NCBI GenBank assembly: GCA_000827495.1
Contig: KN817645.1
Coordinates: 1 to 64,000 of the forward strand
Reading direction: 5' to 3'
Length of the DNA stretch: 64,000 bases
Source of the DNA: Hypholoma sublateritium FD-334 SS-4
Taxonomy: Eukaryota > Basidiomycota > Agaricomycetes > Agaricales > Strophariaceae
The stretch's first letter is position 1. Each line of letters starts with the position of its first letter. The notes beneath the pieces are model-generated. The model did not search any database. It was not told the origin of the DNA and was given only the letters and a program-made list of their open reading frames with translations. The position numbers and the translations under genes are program-made. This document shows, one piece after another, positions 23,021-35,470 of the stretch.

Positions 23021-23042
23021 CACGTGCAATCATCTGCACGTG
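23021..23042. promoter_or_regulatory. Paired CACGTG boxes upstream of SSZ1
   Basis: Two identical CACGTG palindromes at 23021-23026 and 23037-23042 have starts 16 bases apart. They are 89-110 bases before the SSZ1 start codon (22932). CACGTG is the core site of bHLH factors, such as Cbf1-type proteins in fungi. The spacing and promoter position suggest a real regulatory pair. A GC-rich run with repeated GAGCGCC follows at about 23065-23085. Confidence 0.45.
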
Positions 23043-23562
23043 ACGCGACACTCCCCGATTGGGCGAGCGCCGAGCGCCGAGCGCGCGCCGCGACTTGACA
23101 ATGAGCGCGACCAAAGCGCGACGCCCTAGTAGAAATTCTTTACCGACCGCAAGAGCACGGGAAATAGGACCAAAATATTACTCTGTCAAAGTAAGAAACA
23201 CTACAATTTGCGGTAAAATCGATAAAGATTATACATAATAAAAATTGTCTACTGATAGAACTACCTTCACAAAACGGTAGAACATGAACTATTAGTAGGA
23301 ATGAAAGAGAGTGCGGCGAAGAGATCTTTGCGGGTAGCAATAGACAGTTGTCACAATCTGTGCTTGCAGACTTTCAAAAAATGGTAGCGGTTGTCGAATG
23401 GAAGCATTAAATTGCGGGAAATGGCCCGGGAGGAAATGCGAATGTGAATATAACAATAAACGGAACTGTGGAATCTCTGCAAGCGGTCTATGAACAGCTC
23501 ATAATTTTCAATATGTGCCCCTCTCTCAAAGGGTAACATGCTTCGGGATTCCGAAGTCCAGT

Positions 23563-24420
23563 CTAGTCCAGGAGGGTAGACCTGAGGATACGCGACACCT
23601 CCTCCTCGGAGAATGGAGCGGTCATGCAAGTCAAGTGCTGCAAATGGGGAAGGCGAAGTAGAGCCTCACTCAGTAGCGGAAACTGTAGCCCTTCGTCAAG
23701 CACCAAGTGCTCTAATTGAGCAAAGCACTCCAGTCCGCGGACGGTCGCGTTTTCCAGCTGAATTCTCGTGGATCCAGTCGCATTGGACAAATTAGAGTCG
23801 GGAGACATGAGGAGCGCGAGCCGTGTAAGCCCAGGGTGGTTATTTTGTAGCGCCGTAAGGACACTATATACTCCGTCGTCGGTCGTTATCGTGACCGTGA
23901 CTACGACCAGGCTGCTGAAGGAGTTGATGAATCGAAGAATTACACTTGTGTTGACGGCACAGTGCTGTCGGGGGGCTCGAAGAACAAGCTCGACGAGTGC
24001 AGGGAGGCACAGTGCCTCTGCAGCGACCTCCTCATCGATTTCGTCGGCCTGGAGGGCGAAGTGGGATACAAGGAAAGGTTTTCCTCGCGAGAACACGGTG
24101 GTGAGCTTTGCGCGCCTATTGCGTTGATGGTCGACCACCTCACGCGTGCACACCTTGATCCGTGATGGCAGCCAACGGCGAACAAGCTCCAGGACGTCCT
24201 GCGTCCAAATGGCAGAGTCTCCGATGAGTGTTATGTGCTGTACAAAGGGATGGCTCGAAAGGACATGCGTTAAGGTGCGTGAGACAGCCGCCGCATCACT
24301 CGCGGCGTCTGATGTCGGCGTCGGCAGATAGGTTATAATCGCCGTGCCGGGGGGCTGGATTGCGGCGAATACTCCGTCATTGTTCAAAGCGGCCAAGAGT
24401 TGTGCGGTCGAGAGAGACAT
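23563..24420 (-). CDS. Uncharacterised protein with leucine-rich-repeat-like C-terminal half
   Basis: A single open frame of 285 residues from the ATG at 24420 (MSLSTAQLLAALNNDGVFAA). I do not recognise a named family. The N-terminal 60 residues are rich in Ala and Thr. The second half has periodic leucine and hydrophobic patterns (LARL-like repeats such as GLTRLALLMSPDSNL, FAQLEHLVLDEGL, LPHLQHLTCMTAPF), which resemble the leucine-rich repeats often found in basidiomycete F-box-related proteins. No F-box is visible at the N-terminus. An open stretch continues downstream in another frame (to about 23360), so a further 3' exon is possible. Neighbours are SSZ1 (same strand) and the divergent F-box gene. 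Confidence 0.6.
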   Translation of the reverse strand: MSLSTAQLLAALNNDGVFAAIQPPGTAIITYLPTPTSDAASDAAAVSRTLTHVLSSHPFVQHITLIGDSAIWTQDVLELVRRWLPSRIKVCTREVVDHQRNRRAKLTTVFSRGKPFLVSHFALQADEIDEEVAAEALCLPALVELVLRAPRQHCAVNTSVILRFINSFSSLVVVTVTITTDDGVYSVLTALQNNHPGLTRLALLMSPDSNLSNATGSTRIQLENATVRGLECFAQLEHLVLDEGLQFPLLSEALLRLPHLQHLTCMTAPFSEEEVSRILRSTLLD

Positions 24421-26093
24421 TGAAGGAAGCAAGTAAAAATTGGGGAGGAACGCAGGCAGGAAAATTAAAAGATACCCACTGGTCCTCCTTCCGCAGCCTT
24501 TTAAGACTGCTGATAGACAGTGGACACTGCCTACTGGAATTTAAAGCGCCAGGCAAGCAATGCAGCGGACCACAACTTACACGAACTATTCGTCAGAAAA
24601 TCTATGGATCTTTGTGGGCCCTAGGCCAGGATGCAAGCGGCTGCACGAGCACTATGCCGCACATTCGCGGACATTGGAAGTGCCGAGCTTTCCGTTCTAG
24701 GCAGTCTCTGTATAGTGCTGAGTGTAAGTAGCAGTTTACGCCAATTATAGAAACGTCATTGCATCGCCTATCTTTTGTGACTGCACAAAGATCGCGATGA
24801 GCAAGTGTGGGCAAAGTGTGGGTATCGGAAAAAATCTCATCTGCGGCTTGAACCTTACTTGGAAATTTTTTCGGAGAAGTATGCCGAAATAAAGTTGAAT
24901 TGGGATATTTCTAAGCTCATTCAGTTTGCGCACAGTGTGAAACGAGTGCGCTGCGATTCGATCTGCCAATTGTCTTTGGTTTGTCTTTGGTTAACGTAAA
25001 AGCGATACCCTGAGTCAAACCGAGATTGAGGGCCAGGCAGGCTGCAGCTTCGCGGGGTCAGGTATACCGTATGTACCAGGGACGAAATTTGGACGAAATG
25101 CATTATGAATGAATGCAATGCGAAGCATGGGTATTCTCTCAAATTGTGTTGAAGTAAGCAGAAAGGCCCTTTGTTCGACGTCAAGACTTAAAGCCTGCAG
25201 CGCGTTGGCACTTGGCAGCGCGTATTATCGCTGACTGCGACTCCGACACGTAGCAAAAAAATGATTGAATTCCACATCATGCCATGATTGTAACTTGAAG
25301 CGACAGTATTAATGTCTAGAGTTGGTCTAGAGCAAGCAAAGAGCAAGTCTATTACTAATCAAACTTTACCAGAGCTGCGATTTCAGTACTTGCGTTGAAA
25401 AAATTATCATTTCAAAGCCATGACAAGAACTTTGGGCGCCTCTTGGACTGAGCGAACGGAGAGTGTGCTCAGCAGTGCTCACAGCGTGCTTTTCAAAGTC
25501 AAATTCTTTGCTCGTATTAATTCTGCGGTATATACTTCTAAAAATTCAGGGTGCCCTTCTCTCTGGAAGCAGCACTACTCAAAAACCACGCTCCATTTAA
25601 ACGTGCTCTGTTCGCTGCCAAGATTCAAACTGTATAAAGCAATCTCTCATGAATAAATGTAAGTAGCTCTGTGGCTCAAAGATATGCTGAGAATTATTCT
25701 AGATATTTTTCAATATGATCAAACTGCTATAAATTCCTACGTCAGAAGTTTTTTTTAAAAAAAACAGGTTCATAGTCCACCTGCCCAATGCCTAGAACTG
25801 GTTACCCATTTTGAATCTTGAGGTCCGCGTGAAAAGTTGCACAAGCGTAGGATGCTACGAAGGGGCTTTGTGCAATTAATTTCCTGGTTCTGGTAATGAT
25901 TTTTTTATCGCAAATTTCTTTCGCCATGAATATATAAGTGACTTGAAAAAAATTAACCGACTTTCCATATGATCATGTCCCTCCAATTTGCGAGTCACAT
26001 GCGTTTTGTTTATTTGGCACATTTAAACGGAACTTGAAGTTACTGCAAAACTTTTGCTTTGAAACTTCATCTACCTTCCCCTAGAGCGTCGAC
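24421..26093. other. 1.7-kb spacer between divergent genes
   Basis: This holds the promoters of the LRR-like gene (leftward) and the F-box gene (rightward). AT-rich, with several homopolymer runs (about 25750-25767). No gene, RNA or repeat was recognised. Confidence 0.45.
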
Positions 26094-28787
26094 ATGGAAG
26101 ACCCGCTACCAGAAACCTCGGCACAACACTTCATCTCAAGTGAGAGAATCGCCCCATATATCAGACAGTAACCATATGGCCAACGGACAGACCGCCTGGC
26201 GCTTATTATTCCGCCTGCACGCCCCAAGAATGTCAAGGCGCGTGCAAAGAAGCGGATGACGCGCAGGAGTATCTCAGCGCTCAAGAACTTTCTCGACTTG
26301 CCACTCGATATCATCTATGAGGTGCGCGGCGCGTCGCCAACGGTCAAAATATGTCTGACTGCCACCAGACGTTCGCCTATCTCGAGCCCCTTGATATGCT
26401 CACCCTTGCACGCCTCTCGAAGGACTTCCGAGCGTTGTTTATGTCACGTTCCTCGCTTTCTATCTGGCGGCGCGTGCTCAAGGACACGCCGGACCTCCCG
26501 CCGTGCCCCCAGGATCTCTCCGAGCCTCAGTATGCGAGTCTCATGTTCGACAAGCATTGCATGGTCTGTCCATGCTATGGCACACACAGCAGCTTCTGAC
26601 AGCCTGCAGGCATGTGGTAGCACGCGTGGAATAATTCAAGTTGATTTCAAGACCCGTCTACGGTTCTGTGCAACATGTGCTAGGGCAAAGTGAGTCGTAT
26701 CCACATTCGATAACAAATCTTGTCTGAACTCTCCAGCCTCGTACGCGGGTATTCTATCCGCACACATGATGACATGGCGCAGCTTCGCGTAGCAGCGACC
26801 ATAATCCCATATTCTTCATCTGATTCTGGGTACATGAGCAAGTCTTTCATCAAACATTTTTGACATCTCATAAAATGTTTAGCTCAGATGATCTGACAGA
26901 TGACTACTCGAGCGTCGAAAACTCGGTGCATCTCCACTACTTCAAACCTGAGCTGGAGCATGCTATTTGGGAGCTCCGAGAGCGCTCCCCGTCAAAGGAA
27001 GCGTATGACCAATTCCTCTCGGAGCAGCAAGCTATCGCAACTCGGATGATCAAAGTCAGTCGGTGTTTTAGTTGTTATAAGATATTTACGGATGGAAAAA
27101 TAGGAGGGAGCGGCCATGCAAGATTACAAGGACGATCTCACGTATGCAAAGGAAGAAGCGGCAGAGGCGGTAGCCGACCGACGCTACCAGTGCATTTTAG
27201 AGGAGATGTTGAAATTGGGTTGGGAAACAGAATTGTACGCCCCCGAATACGGAGAAGAAGACCACGCCAAGTGGGAGGAATACTTATATCAGCCAAAGGA
27301 ATTCACCGCACGCAGTACGTCTATTGCACTACCGCTGAGTTGTATATTTTATTGGCTGCAGGCTGGCGCATCATCCAACCGAAGCTCGCCGCGATATACC
27401 AGCGCACCCGGCGCAGAAGGCTGACCGAGGACCTTATCCGCCGCTCGTGGGGCGAATACATCCAGTTCCGCGAGGGCCAGGAGCCCGAGGTGCGCCGCAC
27501 CCTCCCGCCGTGGGCCGACGTGTGCGGGTACAGCTTCCTCGCCGACTTCTGCAACGCGAACTACGAGGAGTGCAGTGAGGAGCAGATGGCCGCGCTGATG
27601 GTGCAGATTGTCGGCGCGTCCGCGGGCTTCGCCATGCGTGTGGAGCACGAACTCGCGCACGTCATTGAGAGGTCGGACGAGACGCAGAAGGTATTATGCG
27701 GGGATGCGCCGGGTAGCTGCACCCCGCCGCCCTCGTCACACTCGTCGGTCTGCTCGGAGACCGACGCCGACGCCGCACGCGCGGAGAAGGGTAAGAGCCG
27801 CGCCGAGGCGCATCCGCCACGGCCGCCGAAGGAGATCCTCGCGCGCGCGGCGAGCGTGTTCCTATGCCAGTGCTACGTGTGCTCCGAGAAGCGCGCGGGC
27901 GCGACGCGCGTGTTCGGCTTCCCGGACATCGTGAACCACGTCGTGGACAACGCGACGATTGCGCGGTCGTGGACCCAGCTGCGGCCCCAGACGCGCCCGG
28001 ACGGGATCAACGCAGCGCGCGATGTGCTCGCGGCGCTGGGCCTCTCGGAGGACTGCTCGCGCGAGGACGTTCTCGCGCTGGGGAAGTTCGTGTGTGGGTG
28101 TGGGCACTATCGCTTCGAGGGACCGCTCTCGTTTGATCGGCTTGTGAGTGCGGTTGGCTCCCCCGCTTGTGTACCGCTCAGCACTAGCTGTTGGGATAGG
28201 TCACGCATGTGTACGAGCAGCAGATGTGGAACAGGCGGATAGAGCGGGGTGTCGACCCCGAGTCGTGCGTGGTTCTTATATATCTACGCCGCATATATTA
28301 ATCTGGTCGGTGTCCTCCAGGGAGCACCTGATGGACGAACTGGTGGTGGACGGCCACTCGCGCGAGCGTCTGAAGGAGCTCGTGAGCATTGCTCCAGCAC
28401 CTCAATGTAAGGACGCTGCTGCTGTTACTGTCTCAAGCGGCGACATAGGCGCGGAGGACGCGGGAGATGGGGGGGAGGTCGCTGAGTCGGATGTCCCGCC
28501 CGGGATGTACTGCCGGCACTGCTATCGGCTGGAGCTCGAGGGGCACATTGTGCTCAATGAAATGATGGCGTATCACCTCAAGTATAGGTGCGTCCCGCTG
28601 TGCTCTACGCTCCTTAGACGGGCTGACACTACCGCTTTGTTTTCCTAGGCACAACCGAGAGTTAGTCGTGGAGGAAGAAGACGGAGACCCCGACTTTGAG
28701 GAGCTCGGCGAGCTTGCGGATCAGTATGGGGAGAAGGAGGAAGACGACGATATGTTCTTCTTCCCATTCGCATTCCCGTTCTTTTGA
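26094..28787 (+). CDS. F-box domain protein with cysteine pairs and acidic tail
   Basis: Predicted substrate-recognition subunit of an SCF ubiquitin ligase, about 740 residues in about 10 exons. The start ATG at 26094 gives MEDPLPETSAQHFIS. Splicing then joins a basic stretch (RPKNVKARAKKRMTRRS) to the F-box: LDLPLDIIYE-TFAYLEPLDMLTLARLSKDFRALFMS. After it comes a CxxC pair (HCMACG), then VDFKTRLRFCATC, the usual layout of a large basidiomycete F-box family. The middle part is charged and helical. Further cysteine pairs occur at CQCYVC, CGCGHY and MYCRHC. The tail is acidic (VVEEEDGDPDFEELGEL) and ends MFFFPFAFPFF. All introns are GT-AG, 45-60 bases, and frame-consistent. The partner protein is unknown. 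Reliability is high for the F-box, moderate for exact exon ends. Confidence 0.85.
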
Positions 28788-29508
28788 CATTGTCTGATTA
28801 TTCTTGCTTTTGAAGTAACTCACGCTCGCGGATGACGTAATAACCAATAATGGATGTACTTTGACTGGTTATCTGACGGCTACGCTACTTTTGAAAGAGG
28901 AATCTGGGGAGACACGCCCATGTGGGGCATCTATTTTTCTACTGCTGAGCGGTCTTGTCCAATCCCACGAGCACGCTATGTAGCAGCCGTGCGGCCGTGC
29001 CCGTCGCTGGTGGTCGTTATCATGATGGTTCTCACTATTTCTCAGCAGCATTCCCCCACGGGAGCGTTCATTCTATTCGGTGAGTCATCTGATAGTGAAT
29101 GCATCTGTCTTCTAATGGCGGAATTAGGACTGTCCTCAAGACTTATTCACACCCGATGCCCTATTGGCTGTTCAAATTGCGTGGTGTGCTTTTTAGCATA
29201 AAACAGTCCGATTAAACAGCTGATGTAAAGTGCTAGAAGTGCTAGAGAGTACAACATTCAAGCATTCACTGCAACTGTGATGCAACTCCCTAGTGTGTTC
29301 TACGTAAGAAGATTCTGTGGTGTATTCATCCCCAATAGGCGCTCCGTGGGGGCCTTGTCACCTGCCTTAGAACTCGCACCACATATGATGGAGCTTCTGA
29401 ATCATGGCAGATTATGGCATCTCAAGGCAAGTCTCACGAAACATATTTCCCGCCAATGCTCAAAGATCTCACCTATCATGTCTTCTCAGGGAATTGCATC
29501 CATATGTG
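28788..29508. other. Spacer between the F-box and aldehyde dehydrogenase genes
   Basis: About 720 bases of 3' flank and promoter DNA. Short frames at 28854-29201 and 29277-29546 show no domains or splice logic. Confidence 0.4.
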
Positions 29509-29516
29509 TATATAAA
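29509..29516 (+). promoter_or_regulatory. TATA box of the aldehyde dehydrogenase gene
   Basis: A consensus TATATAAA starts 77 bases before the ATG at 29586. Confidence 0.5.
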
Positions 29517-29585
29517 CCCGAGAGGCGGGCGGATCCTGTTCTGTGATCTCATTCATTCCCTCTTAACTCCCGCTCTTTCCGAAGA

Positions 29586-31938
29586 ATGCCTGCAACGTAC
29601 ACTCACAAGTTCGATACGCCCGTCTACAAGGCGGACGTCACGATCAAGACCGGGTATGTTGCTGGTAGATGCATAACGTAAAAATCGCCTTCTAATCCAA
29701 AGCGCCATCGTTCAGGCTCTTCATCGGGAACAAATGGGTGGACCCAGTCGAAGGAAAAACTATCGAGTCAGTCTTGAGTCAATTCTCCCCTCATTTCAGT
29801 CAAAAGTGACATCGGTGCTCATCGCAGGGTCATTAATCCTGGTACGCGCAAAGATGAAATTTGAATTCATGTGCTATGTACTAACGTGGCTGACAAGCTA
29901 CGGGAAAGGTGATAACCTCTGTCTCGATCGGGACGAGTCAGGACGTCGATCTCGCAGTGAAGGCCGCAGAGGAGGTACGTACATGATACGTGACGCCGTC
30001 ATAGGTCCCGCAGACCCATGCAACATATCCTTTCACTAGGCGTACAAGACTAGCTGGGGCCTGCGCTGCTCCGGCCGCGAGCGTGGAAAGCTGCTGTACA
30101 AACTCGCGGAGCTGATGGATCGCGACATCGCGGAACTGGCGGCGCTCGAGTCGCTGGACGTCGGTATGCTTATATTCGGCCGACATCTTCAGGCTCTTCG
30201 TTTATCGGGACGCGATGCTAGGCAAAGTCTTTAGCGCAACGAAGGATGGCGAGATTCCCGCTGCGATCAGTACATTTCGGTACTACGCGGGCTGGGCAGA
30301 CAAGGTGCAGGGCAAAACCATCGAGGTACGTACGCACGGCTTCAAATTCAGGGTGGACTACGAACTAACGCGCTGTACGGTAGACCACAGACGCCAAGTT
30401 CACGTATACACGGCACGAACCCTTCGGCGTAGTGGTCAGTCTATGTCTATTTGCAACAAGGGAAACGCCATAACGCGGACCGACTTGTTACAGGGCCAAA
30501 TCATCCCGTGGAACTTCCCCCTGGTGCGGTGTGCTCGCCAGAACGCGTCGTTTGTAATACTCATGGGATTGATGCGACCTGCTCCGTGTTTAGTTTATGT
30601 TGTCGTGGAAACTTGGGCCGGCGCTTGCCACTGGAAACACCATCGTTCTCAAGCCTTCAGAATTGACCCCTCTGTCTGCACTCAAACTCACGGATCTCAT
30701 TATTGAGGCAGGATTCCCGCCCGGCGTCGTCAATATTGTGAACGGATACGGTTCGTTTTCTGACACATTCATCAGCTAGACATGTATTTGACCCATTTAA
30801 TGCGCACATATTCAGGCCCTGAAGTCGGACAAGCCATCAGCGAGCACCCGCGCATCCGCAAGGTCGCGTTCACTGGGAGCACCCTTGTCGGGCGCAAGAT
30901 TTTGAAGGCCTCTTCAGAAACAAATCTGAAGGTCGTCACGCTCGAACTCGGCGGGAAGAGTCCTTCCATCGTTTTCGATGATGCCGATCTCGATAAGACG
31001 GTCCGATGGGTATCATACGGAATTTTGTGAGTCATTCAAATTAACGTCAGAGATCTATACTCTGAGTACCGATTGTACAACAATGTACTAGCGGTAACAT
31101 GGGTTTGTTCATCAATTATGGCTGAATGATCTCAACTCTGAATGTACTACCGACCATCTAGGCCAAGCGTGCACGGCGGGCTCGCGTATCTTTATCCAGG
31201 AAGGTATCTTTGACGCGTTTGTGGAGAAATTTGTCGCAGCCACCGAGCATCTTTCGAATAATATCGGTGATCCTTTCCACAATGGCACACTTCACGGACC
31301 GCAAGTCTCGCAGCTTCAATTTGATGTAAGGATAAATACACCCTCAGTTCAAAAAGAAACCTGATTTACAAATCGCGGTTGCCAGCGCGTCATGGGCTAC
31401 ATCGAATCAGGAAAGTCAGAGGGTGCAAAGGTTCTCCTGGGGGGTGAGCGGCACGGAAACGAAGGGTTCTTCATTAAGCCGACCATCATAACCGATGTGC
31501 ACCTCGACATGAAGGTCACTCGCGAGGAAATCTTCGGCCCCGTCTGCACCCTTATCAAGTTTAAAACCGAGGAGGAGGTAATTGAAAAGGGAAACGACAC
31601 TGAGTACGGCCTCGCGGCGCATATCTTCACCGAGAACCTCAACCGCGCCATCCGCGTGTCAAACGCCGTCGAGGCGGGCAGTGCCTGGGTATGCCTTTCC
31701 TAACCGTGCTACGCAGGGTATTGAGCTCATATGATGTTCAGGTTAACATCGCACAAATCACAGATACAGCGGTGCCGTTTGGTGGCTACAAGAACTCTGG
31801 CATTGGCAGAGAGCTGGGCGAATACGCCCTTTCTACGTGCGTTGTTCATGACGTTGTCGACTTCATTTATATGTCCTGAAATTTAAATCACGTAGGTACA
31901 CCCAAGTAAAAGGTGTGCATATCAACATCGGCCCCTGA
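29586..31938 (+). CDS. NAD(P)-dependent aldehyde dehydrogenase (ALDH superfamily)
   Basis: Oxidises aldehydes to acids; probably cytosolic, as no targeting peptide is seen. The protein is about 500 residues in 15 exons, starting [14 protein letters not shown]. Landmarks in order: [33 protein letters not shown] (two junctions); [38 protein letters not shown] (cofactor loop GSxxxG); and [12 protein letters not shown], with the general-base glutamate. Then come GQACTAGSR with the catalytic cysteine, [12 protein letters not shown] and [19 protein letters not shown]. The last exon supplies [13 protein letters not shown] (stop ends 31938). All expected catalytic residues are present. Fifteen exons with introns of 50-70 bases is dense even for this window. 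Its 3' end converges on UBP14. Confidence 0.93.
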
Positions 31939-32166
31939 AGTGATCAAAGAATCGAAAAGTCTGGCATGGAATGCAGTAAAGCATGTACGTTTCCGTAAAT
32001 TGACAACAAATACGAATACAATCTATCTGTTGTAGTTTTTCATGAGCAGTGCTATAGCTGAAGGTCCTAAACGTAAACAAAACATGGCTTGATATGAATA
32101 TCCAAAACGTCTCTATAGGTCCAGTTACACAGGTACAAGTACAAGTTCAGATTATTTCTCTAGTGT

Positions 32167-35100
32167 TCACGCCCGGACGAAAAAGTACAAGTACGCCAGC
32201 TTCTTCAGTTCCTTCACACTCTCGGCGTCGGCTTTCACGACCTTCTCATCGTTGAATAGTACCCATTGGTCGCCCTTCTTCACATGTGCGACGTAGTGCC
32301 CGGAGTGCACTGATGGTCCCTTGTGTGAGACGAACGCAAGCAGCTTGTACTGCGCAGGCACGTCCCGTCGCCCGGGGACGACGGCTGGGAGCGAAGTGGT
32401 CGCGGCAGTTGGTGTCGTCTCGTTATCGTTTCCATCGTCGTCGGGGTGGCTAAACAGCCACTCAACAGCGCGCTCAGGGTTTCCGGACTGTTTGGCAACG
32501 CGTCAGGATATATCCACGCGCCTGTGTGCCGATACTAAATCTCACCGTCTCGCGTAGCGCCTTCTTCGCTTGGGCCTCAGTGAACCCCATATCGACAAAA
32601 TTGGCTACCTGTGCCACGTCAGGCTCTGGGACGTTGGCACTCGCCGAGGTATTGATTGGCGCGTCGATGTCTACATCGAGTCCTAGTGAGCTCACCGTTG
32701 AAACAGGAAGAACCACTAAGTAAAATACACACCAGCATCGTCCATGTGTTCAAACAGCCACTCCATGGCAGTAGTCGCGTCGCTGTTCCCCGTTGCAAGC
32801 AGCGCCCTCTGACAGCGGATGGTTGGGAATCCCATCCCCTCGAGCTCGGCCAGAGCTGCTTCGTTGACTTGAGGCTGCGGTGCGGGAGCTGCGCTGGCTG
32901 AAACGATAACAATTGCATCAGTAATCGCAAAAAGAAATGGGATGGATTGAGGTCTACCTAATACAACCTCCCCTTCCTGTAACCCCTTGCCGAGATGCGC
33001 ATCAGTGAATGTGAGTTCGTCATTTCCTGGCAGGATAACCGGAATATCTATATATTTCCAAAAATGAGAAGATCTGCTTTTCTAGGTAGTAGGTATCTTA
33101 CCGAGCTTCGTCGGGACCCAGTTGACAAGTTGGAATTTCTTCGCGTGTACAACAAGCACCTCAGGTAGTGAGGCAAATTTCGTGGACCTGTAAGTGTTGA
33201 GTGAATTAAGCTGTATACGGCAACGAGGAACGCACTTTACAGCCTGTACACTGGTCGCACATGAGGGACAATTATAATCTAACATCTCTCTCCCAAGCAG
33301 ATGGTCGATGCAATCAGTCAGTTTTACGTCTTCGTACAGCGTCTTGCCATCGGCATCTTTTCCCTTCTCGGTAGCTGGGATAGCGACAGAGACGACATCT
33401 GTCGCATCTGTGCGATAGCTGACCTTGCGGCACGTTGTGCACTGCAGGCGCTGCTCCACGCCGTATGAAAATATCACAGTAGGGTCTACAATCACATTAG
33501 ACGATGATTGATAATGGAGATGTGGCGCACCTTGCTCGCTTCTCTCCCTGTATTTCTGGCCATCGCGGCGAATCACCGTGATCAGATGCGTGAAAAATTC
33601 TTCTGCGTCCTGTTGGCGCATCGTCGCGAATTCCTCATGACCCTTCCCGACAAGTGCTTTGAAGCTCGTTGGCTTTACACCCGCCTGGAACACGGGAGTC
33701 GGAGACGGGTGCTGAAGCGAATCGCCCGCGGAGTGCGCGGGGTATGAGTACCGCCCGCTGAGCAGCCCGTCTGCGAGTTTGTGTAACTGACATTCAACGC
33801 AATCCGCAGGCAGCAATACGGGGCACGAGCTCCCGTGGTGCGGCACACCATCTTGCTCGAAGTAGCGAGTCTGGAATGCGGGCAGAGAGAACACGGTTTG
33901 TATAATGGACGCCATATAGCAGCTGTTGCCGAGGTTTGCAAGGCCAGTGAGGCCCTCGCCGAACAGTGGTTCCAGTGCCTTGCCGTCGTCGCCGGTTAAA
34001 GAGAAGTCGTACTTGAGGTTCTGCTCAATTTGCTGCTGGGCGGTTAGCAACGTCCAATACGGGCATCCGCAAGACGCACCAGCTCAGTCATGCTCTTTTC
34101 CGTCTTGCTCAGCGTTTGCACATTTATTCCAAAGCTTGCGAGATGGTTAACGAGATCAGGGTCCTCCTTTGCGTCGTTGCACACGTAGCAATAGATGTCT
34201 AGAAAGGTTAAGCAACCCGCGCTGGAATAAATTCGAGGTTGGCTCACCTGCAGCGCCTTCGGGAGTGATAGTCCCCAATTTAACGCTCACAGCGTGTCCT
34301 GATTCATTAAAGTGGTCCAAACCATGCCCGTTCCCGCCGCTACCTCCAAATTGTTGCCTCCCGCATCCCAGCGAGCCACAGGTAAGACAGAGCCACAGGT
34401 TTTCTTTGAGATCGCACGCCTTGCACGTCGCGAGACCTGAAATACGTCAGATACAATAGAAGAGCGGTCAGGAAAAGGTTACCTGATTGCGCTATGTGGG
34501 CCGTCGCGTACTGTTCGATGGTTAGAGTGTGTTCGCAGGGCGTTATTTCTTCCTCCCATGCTTTGACCTCGGATTGGCGCGCAGAAGACATGGACTGCAT
34601 GACCTTGTCCACGAGATTCCGAGTCTGAAAGATATCAGAAGTGTGTTGTAGACTTAAGCTCAGACTTACTTGGGGGTTCGATTGGGCATCAGGTAACTCG
34701 CGGCCTCTGAACGAATCGCAGTGCCAGCACTTGACAACAGTGATGTGTTCGTACTTGTCCTCTTCACGTTCCTCAACGATAGCCAACTTTGTCATTTTCG
34801 CTGGAGGCTCCTCGTAGTCTGCCTGTCTGCGGATCAGCTCCTGATTTTGACCTGAGATGTGGCACGTACACGCTGAGGCGAGCTGCGTGCCTTAGGCCGT
34901 CTCTTCACATTGAGTGTGAATGGATGTTCTTGCCTCGACGAGTGCGTACGTGCGTGGTGGCGCTCTATTTCCAAGCAGCCTCCGTTGAAGCAGGTCAAGC
35001 AGACATCGATCCCATCCGCTGAATCCTGCAGCAGGTTTGAGATACAGATCACCGCAAAATCTCCAAGATCACCGACCTGATTGTCAAAGCACTGCGTGCA

Positions 35101-35175
35101 TTCTTCCCTATGAACACTTTGAGAGAGTCTAGGGGGGTTCAAATCTTTCAGCTGGCTGATATGAGGACAAGACAT
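32167..35175 (-). CDS. UBP14: Ubiquitin carboxyl-terminal hydrolase UBP14 (USP5/isopeptidase T type)
   Basis: A cysteine protease that disassembles free polyubiquitin chains. The start at 35175 gives MSCPHISQLKDLNPPRLSQS, then REECTQCFDNQ-DSADGIDVCLTC, the cryptic first zinc-finger-UBP domain. A second ZnF-UBP follows (CLTCGSLGCGR, HGLDHFNESGHAVSV). The USP core begins with TGLANLGNSCYMASI, with the catalytic Cys in GNSCY, at about 33940. Two UBA domains lie within the core, as in USP5: one has ANFVDMGFTEAQAKKAL, the other EGMGFPTIRCQRALL. The histidine box HSGHYVAHVKKGDQWVLFND is near the C-terminus, and the stop is at 32167. The gene is cut by many introns and all key motifs are intact. It is convergent with the aldehyde dehydrogenase gene (about 230 bases apart). 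Confidence 0.94.
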
Positions 35176-35245
35176 GATGTCAAGAGCAGTTGAGATTCGA
35201 GAACAATTCAAGTTCAAATTGACATCGCGCCGACGCGCGTGTAAC

Positions 35246-35251
35246 CACGTG
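35246..35251. promoter_or_regulatory. CACGTG box upstream of UBP14
   Basis: A CACGTG palindrome lies 71-76 bases before the UBP14 start codon. It is the same core as the pair in front of SSZ1. Confidence 0.3.
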
Positions 35252-35470
35252 ATTCATCAACACCTGCAATGATTTCAAGTTGGGCGCTTAACAGACTCAG
35301 AGTAGCCGCTGAATGTAGCAGAGATGAGGTAGCAATAGATAATATTTGCGGCAACAAGTAAAAAAACGCCAGTGGAGAAAGCGGATGAAAATATCTGATC
35401 ATCGCAAGCACATCGAGCTGATATATTTCTCGTAAAACAGCCAGAATATCCGTCCACATAGTAATTACTG

